Shown here: positions 1 through 5,873 of the stretch, piece after piece
Numbering within the stretch: the first letter of the stretch is position 1
How the letters are laid out: each line of letters starts with the position of its first letter
Assembly (NCBI GenBank): GCA_947504795.1
Contig: CANNJG010000047.1
Location: 1-11,166, forward strand
Source: Legionellaceae bacterium
GTDB lineage: Bacteria; Pseudomonadota; Gammaproteobacteria; Legionellales; Legionellaceae
Reading direction: 5' to 3'
DNA: 11,166 nucleotides
The notes under the pieces: generated by a model
Databases searched by the model: none
What the model was told of the DNA's origin: nothing
The model's input: only the letters and a program-made list of their open reading frames with translations
Position numbers and translations under genes: made by a program

Positions 1-99
1 CACAACAACGGTCAATAACATCAATGCGACAACACGGGGTTTACATAGCGTCAAATAATCACGCCACGCAAAAGTCTCTTCTTTAAGTAACGCGAACAT
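1..99 (-). CDS. ctaB: Heme O synthase (protoheme IX farnesyltransferase), N-terminal part only
   Basis: The reading frame starts at ATG 99-97 and runs off the left edge after 33 codons. The visible protein contains WRDYLTLCKPRVVALMLLT, the typical opening of the UbiA-type protoheme IX farnesyltransferase: a short cytoplasmic N-terminus, the KPRV motif, then the first membrane helix. The enzyme attaches a farnesyl group to heme b to give heme O in the inner membrane. Its start lies inside the 3' end of the heme A synthase gene (17-base overlap), so the two are probably translationally coupled, and the product of this enzyme is the substrate of that neighbour. The same family is called CyoE when it serves a bo-type oxidase; ctaB is preferred here because of the SURF1/COX15 context. 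The catalytic aspartate motifs lie outside the window. Confidence 0.9.
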   Translation of the reverse strand, partial: MFALLKEETFAWRDYLTLCKPRVVALMLLTVVV

Positions 100-1078
100 G
101 AGGCGCCCCCACCAAGCTATAACGTAACGACACTATTGCCGCTAATAATAAAGCAGCTACTGCATTATGCGCTACCGCAACCCACAACGGGAGCAGATAG
201 AGCACATTCGCAATACCCAACAAACATTGCACGACCAAGCAACTCAATAACGCTACCACCACCCGCTTAACCCGTGCAGACTTCACTCGGTAAAGCACGA
301 CACACGACAATAACGTCACATACACAAGCGTAACGCTTGCACCAAAACGGTGGACCACTTGGATCGTTACGCGATAAGCGCTTTCCAATAAGCCCCCTTG
401 ATAATTTTCACCTATTTTCGACCAAAAGTGAAAGCTGTCAAACCAATATAATTGAGGTAGCAATTGGCCATTACATGTCGGGAAACCAACACAAGCAATC
501 CCAGCATAGTTAGCGCTCACCCATCCCCCTAGTGCAATTTGGCAAAAAACTATACCTATTCCTAAATTAACCCACCCCCGCCAAGCCGGTCGTCTGGCGC
601 CTGAGTAATCAGATAAGCGCCAATTCAAATACACTAAACTCACAAACGTTAATAACCCACCGAGTAAATGTCCCATCACCACCACTGGCAACAATTTCAA
701 GGTCACTGTCCACATACCGAGGGCAGCTTGGAAACCAATCAAACCTAACAATAAGAGTGAAAGCCCTCGAGACGCACCTTGGCGACGGTAGCGCCAAGCG
801 AATCCGTTAAGGATAACCACCAATACCACCAGAGTCCCTGCAACATAACGATGCGACATTTCAGTCCACGCTTTTCGAGATTCAATCGGACTATGCGGAT
901 ACTGCTCTTGTGCAATCTGCAGCGCCTGAACTTTCGATGGGAGCACTAATTGCCCGTAGCAGCCCGGCCAATCGGGACAGCCTAATCCTGCGTCAGTTAG
1001 ACGCGTAAATGCACCTAACACCACCACGCAGAACGCCAGAATCATCGTAAATAAAGCAATATTTCGATAATATTTCAT
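83..1078 (-). CDS. ctaA: Heme A synthase, COX15/CtaA family
   Basis: This 331-residue membrane protein oxidises the C8 methyl of heme O to the formyl group of heme A, the cofactor of aa3-type oxidases. About eight hydrophobic segments are visible. Family landmarks are GLGCPDWPGCYGQ at 31-43, MSHRY with His76, MGH with His137, VHRFG with His243 and AHN with His304; the four histidines are the expected heme ligands in the two half-repeats. A second cysteine pair (Cys196, Cys202 in CVGFPTCNG) mirrors Cys34/Cys40 of the first half. Length and motif order are normal for the proteobacterial type. The start ATG overlaps the stop of the upstream gene as ATGA (4 bases), and the 3' end overlaps ctaB by 17 bases, so it sits inside a coupled operon. 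Function is inferred from strong family resemblance. Confidence 0.95.
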   Translation of the reverse strand: MKYYRNIALFTMILAFCVVVLGAFTRLTDAGLGCPDWPGCYGQLVLPSKVQALQIAQEQYPHSPIESRKAWTEMSHRYVAGTLVVLVVILNGFAWRYRRQGASRGLSLLLLGLIGFQAALGMWTVTLKLLPVVVMGHLLGGLLTFVSLVYLNWRLSDYSGARRPAWRGWVNLGIGIVFCQIALGGWVSANYAGIACVGFPTCNGQLLPQLYWFDSFHFWSKIGENYQGGLLESAYRVTIQVVHRFGASVTLVYVTLLSCVVLYRVKSARVKRVVVALLSCLVVQCLLGIANVLYLLPLWVAVAHNAVAALLLAAIVSLRYSLVGAPHVRVT

Positions 1079-1590
1079 AAGTCAGCCACCACATGTTTCA
1101 AATCTTGGTATATGTCATCCAGGGGTTGCGGATCGGTATACGCCAAAATGAGGGCCTGATGTGGGTTCGCAATATAGCGTCTGGGTTGCGTCCCGAGTGT
1201 CGCTTGATCGGCAGGTGAAGCCACCGTCAAGACGCGACTACCTTGCATCGCTAATTGCTTTTGCAATCCTTCTGACAGTTGATTATGTCCGGCTGGCAAC
1301 AACAATAAAGTATCTATTTGACGAGCATGACGCCCCGTTGCCAAACGGACTCGCGCTAATCCATCCATATGCTGTGTGCAGCTTGTATCACAGGTCCCTG
1401 GGTACCAATAGATTAATTGCCAAGTTGAAAATTCCGCTAATACAGCAAGAATTTGAGGCGGTTGAATAAATTGTCCATGATTGGTCGTTGTCGGTAACCA
1501 CTGAGGGTGTCGATACAAAAAATAAGCGCATAGACTTGGCGCTGCAAATAAGGTTACGAGCAAACTCACAATCAGCTTAGGTCGTTTCAT
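1075..1590 (-). CDS. Membrane-anchored Sco/thioredoxin-like oxidase assembly protein
   Basis: The product has 171 residues: one N-terminal membrane anchor (about 6-26), then a periplasmic domain. That domain has the outline of a thioredoxin/Sco fold: a strand WQLIYWYPGTC, the pair Cys67-x3-Cys71 (CDTSC), a hydrophobic strand DTLLLLPAG, and a late IANPHQALILAY strand like the 'VDP.GN..' strand of relatives. CxxxC is the copper-binding or redox motif of Sco1/PrrC proteins, but I see no clear equivalent of the distal Sco histidine. Proteins of this kind are often left unnamed beside SURF1 and COX15; a role in copper or thiol chemistry of oxidase subunit II is inference. Start ATG 1590 lies 14 bases inside the end of SURF1, with no Shine-Dalgarno apart from an A9 tract, so coupling is likely; its stop overlaps the ctaA start as ATGA. 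Confidence 0.8.
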   Translation of the reverse strand: MKRPKLIVSLLVTLFAAPSLCAYFLYRHPQWLPTTTNHGQFIQPPQILAVLAEFSTWQLIYWYPGTCDTSCTQHMDGLARVRLATGRHARQIDTLLLLPAGHNQLSEGLQKQLAMQGSRVLTVASPADQATLGTQPRRYIANPHQALILAYTDPQPLDDIYQDLKHVVADL

Positions 1591-2287
1591 ATTTTTTTTT
1601 CACATTCAATATCACCCATAAAATGCCTGCTATGCAAGCAAACAAAAACCACTGTATGGCATAGCCCATATGACGTTCAGGCGTGCTGGCTACAATGGGC
1701 CAATCGCAAACATAGCCTCCAGGGCTATCTGGCGATTGGCGAATGATAAACGGATATAACGATTTATGCAAAAATTGACGCATCATAGCGATATCCAGTG
1801 TCTCAATAATCGCAAGATCCCCACGCTTCACTTCAAAGCCGGAGCCCAACAACCAAGATTTTCCTGGGGGATAATAAATCTGACCACTCAATTTGATCTT
1901 ATGGATAGGGGTGGTCAACACTGGCCAGTGTTGACGACTCGGATCGCCCTTCACCCACCCTCGATCCACGATAACGCTATCGCCATTCTCCAATACCATC
2001 GGGGACAACACCTCATAGCCATACTGATGATCATGATGTTGATTGTCCAACAATAATATTATGGGTAAATAATGGCCTTCAAGATACACGCGTTGGTATT
2101 GCTTCGGAAGAGGTATGCGCAACAAACGCTGCGGGACCTGTTTCGAGGCTCGTTGATACGCACTAAGCAACTGACGTTTTTCATCAGCACGGTGCAATTG
2201 CCAATAACCGAGGCGAATGAACAAGCTCATCACAAGGACGGTAAGGATAATCATCCGCCATGAAGGAGAAAAAGAATAGTTACACAT
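1577..2287 (-). CDS. SURF1-family cytochrome c oxidase assembly protein
   Basis: This 236-residue protein has the classic SURF1 layout: an N-terminal membrane helix (about 11-27) followed by LGYWQLHRADEK, a large periplasmic domain with YGYEVLSPM (89-97) and VDRGWV (107-112), then ERHMGYAIQWF (204-214) leading into the C-terminal helix. SURF1 assists heme a insertion into oxidase subunit I, which fits the adjacent heme O/A synthesis genes. Length is typical. The start is ATG 2287, five bases after the stop of the preceding gene, without a clear Shine-Dalgarno. A later Met at residue 12 is possible but would cut off the conserved-looking FSPSW stretch before the first helix. Two oddities lie in the coding sequence: a perfect 22-bp palindrome at codons 118-125 and an A9 run four codons before the final TATGAAACGACC codons. 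Confidence 0.93.
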   Translation of the reverse strand: MCNYSFSPSWRMIILTVLVMSLFIRLGYWQLHRADEKRQLLSAYQRASKQVPQRLLRIPLPKQYQRVYLEGHYLPIILLLDNQHHDHQYGYEVLSPMVLENGDSVIVDRGWVKGDPSRQHWPVLTTPIHKIKLSGQIYYPPGKSWLLGSGFEVKRGDLAIIETLDIAMMRQFLHKSLYPFIIRQSPDSPGGYVCDWPIVASTPERHMGYAIQWFLFACIAGILWVILNVKKKYETT

Positions 2288-2292
2288 TAATT

Positions 2293-2751
2293 TTAATACA
2301 AACCTCGAACATGTTTGATTCTCAAGGTTTTATGCCTATTTTCAGGCGCGCAAGGATAGGTTTTCGCTAATCCCAATAAGGCCACTTGAGAAACGGTCAT
2401 TTTGGATTTATCACTTTCTTGGCTCGAAAGGTCGCGATACGTTTGTTGAATTAAGTCGTGTAACATTTCACCATTCATAGCGACGCTATTAGGTAAACAA
2501 AATAAAGGAGCACCATGCTGTTCTGCAACTTGATTAGCAACAGTTAAACTTTCCGCAATCGATTCAGATGCCAACACCAATACATTTCTTGCGGATTTCG
2601 CCCATGCTTGCGCTTGCCCATCGGCTTTTACTTCCATTTTTGGGATATCAGAGGCAATACGCATATAATGATCTATCGTATCGGCATGAACAACACAAGA
2701 AAATATTCCTATCAACGAAAATCCTAGATAACCTTTCAGTTTGTTACTCAT
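2293..2751 (-). CDS. Secreted Rap1a/Tai-immunity-like protein in the oxidase cluster
   Basis: I chose ATG 2751 because AGGA lies six bases upstream and the product (152 residues) then begins with a normal signal peptide: Lys4/Lys6, a hydrophobic core and probable cleavage after VHA (residue 23). An in-frame ATG at 2793 would add 14 residues in front of that signal and overlap the upstream gene. The mature part resembles the Rap1a domain: FCLP (Cys85) followed by a helix, then MTVSQVALLGLAKTYPC with Cys134; these two cysteines probably form a disulfide. The first half, which in Rap1a proteins often holds another cysteine, is weakly conserved here. Rap1a itself is a type VI secretion immunity protein, but the fold is widespread in small periplasmic proteins of unknown role. 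No toxin gene is adjacent. Spacing (17 bases after DUF2909, 5 before SURF1) places it in the oxidase assembly operon. Confidence 0.72.
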   Translation of the reverse strand: MSNKLKGYLGFSLIGIFSCVVHADTIDHYMRIASDIPKMEVKADGQAQAWAKSARNVLVLASESIAESLTVANQVAEQHGAPLFCLPNSVAMNGEMLHDLIQQTYRDLSSQESDKSKMTVSQVALLGLAKTYPCAPENRHKTLRIKHVRGLY

Positions 2752-2768
2752 ATTTATTCCTCGACACG

Positions 2769-2972
2769 CTAAACCCCATGAGGTGTAATCCAATGCAGTT
2801 TGAAAGCTAATAATAAAAAAATAAACAACGAAACGGATAATCCAATCCGCCAGGTCAACGCTTTAACTGTGCGCTTTGATTGACCTTTATCGCGCACTAA
2901 AAATACCATGCCCGAAATCAACATGCCCAATATTATTAGCATGACACTTATTACCAGAATCTTGGTTACCAT
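2769..2972 (-). CDS. DUF2909 twin-transmembrane protein
   Basis: This small membrane protein (67 residues from ATG 2972) has two hydrophobic helices, about 4-26 and 42-59, joined by a charged loop VRDKGQSKRTVKALTWRIG; the KGxSKRTVxALTxRxG loop and the C-terminal WITPHG are hallmarks of DUF2909. The start at 2972 is preferred over ATG 2987 because GAGAG lies five bases before it, while the earlier ATG has no ribosome-binding site. The molecular function is unknown; family members commonly sit between oxidase subunit III and SURF1, which supports a link to cytochrome c oxidase biogenesis. Here it is the first gene of the visible assembly block, with an intergenic region of about 275 bp upstream instead of the expected subunit III gene. 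Confidence 0.88.
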   Translation of the reverse strand: MVTKILVISVMLIILGMLISGMVFLVRDKGQSKRTVKALTWRIGLSVSLFIFLLLAFKLHWITPHGV

Positions 2973-3117
2973 ACTGTCTCTCAGCATTATTCAGAACTGA
3001 CGCAAAACGCTGATTTCTGCGGATTACTTGAGGGCATTGAGTCAACTAAACGCACACATTTCATCCTCAATCCGCTTCGAACTCAGCACTTTTCGGCAGT
3101 CCTGTTATTGTGAGAAT

Positions 3118-3146
3118 AGTGTAACGGTTGCAGAACTGCGGGGCAA
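3118..3146 (-). promoter_or_regulatory. Possible sigma70 promoter for the oxidase assembly cluster
   Basis: On the minus strand TTGCCC (3146-3141) and TACACT (3123-3118) are separated by exactly 17 bases. Each hexamer matches the consensus at four of six positions. Transcription would start near 3111 and leave a leader of about 140 bases before DUF2909. The alternative is read-through from the efflux operon. Confidence 0.35.
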
Positions 3147-3150
3147 CAAT

Positions 3151-3170
3151 AATCCTAGAGGTTCTAGATT
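3151..3170. terminator. Weak hairpin after the RND operon, possible terminator
   Basis: AATC-TAGA pairs with TCTA-GATT around a three-base loop, with one bulged base, giving eight base pairs. The tail is TTTTGTT on the plus strand and TATTGTTG on the minus strand. It is the only hairpin I saw between the end of the efflux operon and the possible promoter, but the stem is AT-rich and the minus-strand U-tract is poor. Confidence 0.25.
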
Positions 3171-3246
3171 TTGTTACTCTATTTCATTTTATGTAGGCTT
3201 CAAATTAAGGATAAGGATAACGTGAGGTGCTACCGGGTAGTTAAAA

Positions 3247-4710
3247 CTAAATCTTGCTTCGCATCGCTTGATGAATATCCCATCCACCGCCGAGGGCACG
3301 AATCAAATGAACACTGGCTAATTGTCCATCAATTTTCAATTGCAACAGCATAAATTTAGTTTGTAAGGCTTGCGTTTCCGGTCCTACAACATTCAGATAG
3401 GTATTCATACCATTCCACATACGCTGGTTGACTTGATAAACGGCGCGAAAAGCTGCCCTGGTTGCTGCGGCTTGGGAGTTGATTTCTTGATGCAGTCGAA
3501 AAGTTTCCACTAAACTATCTTCTACATCTTTGTAAGCAGTCAACACAGTTTGGCGATAATTATTGACTGCTTCATAATAACTCGCTTTTGCATGTTTCAA
3601 ATTCGCCTGCAAGTAATAGCCATCAAAAAGAATCTGATTCACTTGCGGAGGAATCATATTGATTCCCGAAGCAGGACCTAATCCCCAAATCAAACTGGGT
3701 CTTGAGAATAAATTAGCCGTATTTTGAGTTTGTAACCCCAACATCGAAGTAATGGTAAACAACGGGAAAAATGCTGCTCGCGCAACTCCAATCGTCGCAT
3801 TCGCCGATTGCACACGCTCTAAAGCCGCTGCAACATCCGGACGTTGTTTGAGCAGGCTTGATGGCAATTCAGGGGATACCACTACAAAATGTCTCGGTGT
3901 TTTAAACGTCGGGACCGTAAAATTCGCAGGAATAGCGCCGACTAACACCGCCAAAGCATGTTGTAATTTCGCTCGAGATAATTGCATATTCGTCGCATTG
4001 GTTTTCGCCTGCTCTACTAAATTTACAGCCTGATCTTCTTCGAAAGCAGAAACAGCACCACCAATATGCAACTGATGAGTTAAAAACAATGCGTGCTCGT
4101 AAGCTGCTACAATCCTGTCCAATACCGCCTGTTGCTCATTTTCACCTTGCAATTGAAAATAAATTTCTGCCAAACTCGCATGCAAACTCAAATCCATCGA
4201 CGCCATATCAAATTCACTCGCACGTGCAGCATGCGTGGTTGCTGAAACGGTATTGCGGACCTGCCCCCAGACGTCGACTTCATAACTCAGCAAACTTTGC
4301 ATGGTAAAAGTGTTATACAATAACTGTGTCCCGCTATACACATTCGCAATCGTATCTGAATTACCCTGTCGTGACCCACTCCCAAAACCCAAAATTGTTG
4401 GATATAACTGTGAACGCGCGGCTTGCGCCATCGCACGCGCTTCTTGAAAACGTTCAAACGCTTCATTTAACGTCGGGTTCGTGCGCGTTAACTGGACCTC
4501 GAGATCATTTAACACCGGATCCTTGTATACCATCCACCAATGACAATGTTTGGTTTTCACTGCGATTGTGGGTTTCACCACCACCCAATGAATCGCTTCT
4601 TTATATTTCTGTGGAATAGGCATTTCTGGACGATGTGGTTTGGGAGCAAACGAACAGGCTGAGAGATAACTGACACAAAACGTCAAAAGAAGGGTCTGAA
4701 TACCTTTCAT
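3247..4710 (-). CDS. RND efflux outer-membrane lipoprotein, NodT family
   Basis: This 487-residue TolC-like outer-membrane channel forms the exit duct of the tripartite pump. The N-terminus is a lipoprotein signal with lipobox YLSAC (acylated Cys19); Ser at +2 predicts sorting to the outer membrane. Two OEP repeats follow. The first has the WWMVYKDPVLNDLEVQLTRT opening and a long helix FQEARAMAQAARSQLYPTI; the second has LLKQRPDVAAALERVQSANA and ARAAFFPLFTITSMLGLQ. Close to the end is ALGGGWD, typical of NodT-type channels. Its start overlaps the adaptor stop as ATGA (4 bases), so translation is coupled and it is the last gene of the operon. Length is normal for the family. Substrates cannot be deduced. 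Confidence 0.93.
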   Translation of the reverse strand: MKGIQTLLLTFCVSYLSACSFAPKPHRPEMPIPQKYKEAIHWVVVKPTIAVKTKHCHWWMVYKDPVLNDLEVQLTRTNPTLNEAFERFQEARAMAQAARSQLYPTILGFGSGSRQGNSDTIANVYSGTQLLYNTFTMQSLLSYEVDVWGQVRNTVSATTHAARASEFDMASMDLSLHASLAEIYFQLQGENEQQAVLDRIVAAYEHALFLTHQLHIGGAVSAFEEDQAVNLVEQAKTNATNMQLSRAKLQHALAVLVGAIPANFTVPTFKTPRHFVVVSPELPSSLLKQRPDVAAALERVQSANATIGVARAAFFPLFTITSMLGLQTQNTANLFSRPSLIWGLGPASGINMIPPQVNQILFDGYYLQANLKHAKASYYEAVNNYRQTVLTAYKDVEDSLVETFRLHQEINSQAAATRAAFRAVYQVNQRMWNGMNTYLNVVGPETQALQTKFMLLQLKIDGQLASVHLIRALGGGWDIHQAMRSKI

Positions 4711-5873
4711 GATACATCAACACTAGTATCGACCATACGAATCCGTTGTCCCGGATATAATGCATCAGGCGGATTAAGAATAACCCGTTCCCCAGGATGA
4801 ATACCGCTATTAATTTGTACCTTTTTACCAAAATCCGTATCGATACTGATATTTCTCAGTATGACTTCGTGTTTGCTATCGACAATCGCTACCTGCAACC
4901 CTGAGGCCTGAAAAATTAAGGTATTCACTGGTAGTATCACTGATTCTTTGTCGTGCAAAATAGACATTTCTACCATGGTATACGCACCGGGCAACAATGC
5001 TCCGTCTTTATTATCCACCAAAAATTCAGCCTGCAACGTTTGCATGGTCGAGTCAATCGCTTCTGCTGTATTTAATAAACGGCCCGCAAACACCTTTCCT
5101 GGATGTTCTGTAAAAGTTAAATGGACAGCCATATTCGGCACAATTTTGGGTGAATAATTTTGCGGAACATTCACATATAAGCGTAATTTATCGGATTGTA
5201 CAATTTGAAATAACGGTATAGCCTCAGAAGGATTAGACCCCACATTAATCAACGCACCAATATCCGTTTGTCGATCCGAGATAATCCCATCAAACGGCGC
5301 AACAACGGTTTCAAAACCGACATACGCGCGCAAGGTGTTTAGATTAGACCGCGCATTAAATACCGCCGCTGCTAAAGCAGCCGCGCCATAGGTCTTATCA
5401 TCCGTGTCCTGTTGAGAAACCGAATCTGTTTTTAGTAGATTCACCCAACGTCTCGCCGTAATTTGACCCAATTCATTCTGAGCAATTGCATATTTTAAAT
5501 TAGCCTCAGCCTGACGTAATTCTGCATCCAATTCAGGACGCTCAATAACAGCAAGCACATCGCCCTTATGCACATGATAGCCAATATCAACATACCAAAC
5601 CTTAACATACCCATTCGCACGTGCAAAAATGGGCGCTTCATGCCAAGGCATCACAAAACCAGGAAGATAGATATCTTCTACGGCGGGTGCTGCCTGTGCT
5701 TTGATGGTTTGCACAAGAATGATAGCATCCATTTGCGTCTGTTTACGCAAACGCGCACCCGAAACATGGCGCGTGAAAAAGATCAAAAGCACTAATAATA
5801 CAACGCCAAAAGCTATTAATATTTTGGGGTCTTTTCGCCAAACATGTAATTTTTGTTGTAGATTATTCAGCAT
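4707..5873 (-). CDS. RND efflux periplasmic adaptor (membrane fusion protein)
   Basis: ATG 5873 is preferred over ATG 5882 because AAGGA lies eight bases before it; the product then has 388 residues and overlaps the permease gene by 11 bases. One N-terminal helix (about 18-33) anchors it in the inner membrane; there is no lipobox. A biotinyl-lipoyl half-motif (ARANGYVKVWYVDIGYHVHKG, 84-104) is followed by an alpha-hairpin (about 113-180, with ELDAELRQAEANLKYA), the second lipoyl half (VAPFDGIISDRQTDIGALI, 191-209), then a beta-barrel domain and the membrane-proximal domain (ILPVNTLIF, GLQVAIVD). It bridges the permease and the outer-membrane channel. The order is that of the HlyD/MdtA type. 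The drug-versus-metal class is not visible from sequence; no histidine- or methionine-rich metal-binding tail is present. Confidence 0.92.
   Translation of the reverse strand: MLNNLQQKLHVWRKDPKILIAFGVVLLVLLIFFTRHVSGARLRKQTQMDAIILVQTIKAQAAPAVEDIYLPGFVMPWHEAPIFARANGYVKVWYVDIGYHVHKGDVLAVIERPELDAELRQAEANLKYAIAQNELGQITARRWVNLLKTDSVSQQDTDDKTYGAAALAAAVFNARSNLNTLRAYVGFETVVAPFDGIISDRQTDIGALINVGSNPSEAIPLFQIVQSDKLRLYVNVPQNYSPKIVPNMAVHLTFTEHPGKVFAGRLLNTAEAIDSTMQTLQAEFLVDNKDGALLPGAYTMVEMSILHDKESVILPVNTLIFQASGLQVAIVDSKHEVILRNISIDTDFGKKVQINSGIHPGERVILNPPDALYPGQRIRMVDTSVDVS

Larger units (their letters stand above)
2973..3246. other. Intergenic region between RND operon and oxidase assembly cluster
   Basis: No convincing gene lies here on either strand. 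The stretch holds a possible minus-strand promoter (3118-3146), a small hairpin (3151-3170) and a tandem GGATAA repeat near 3209-3220. I found no trace of the C-terminus of oxidase subunit III, the usual gene before DUF2909. Confidence 0.6.

Noticed and set aside
2293..2751. Type VI secretion immunity module, suggested by the Rap1a-like domain.
   Set aside because: No effector, VgrG, PAAR or other secretion gene is present, and the gene is embedded in the oxidase assembly cluster.
3028..3225. Plus-strand open frame of 65 codons in the intergenic region.
   Set aside because: It has no ribosome-binding site, unnatural composition and no recognisable motif, and it overlaps the possible minus-strand promoter.
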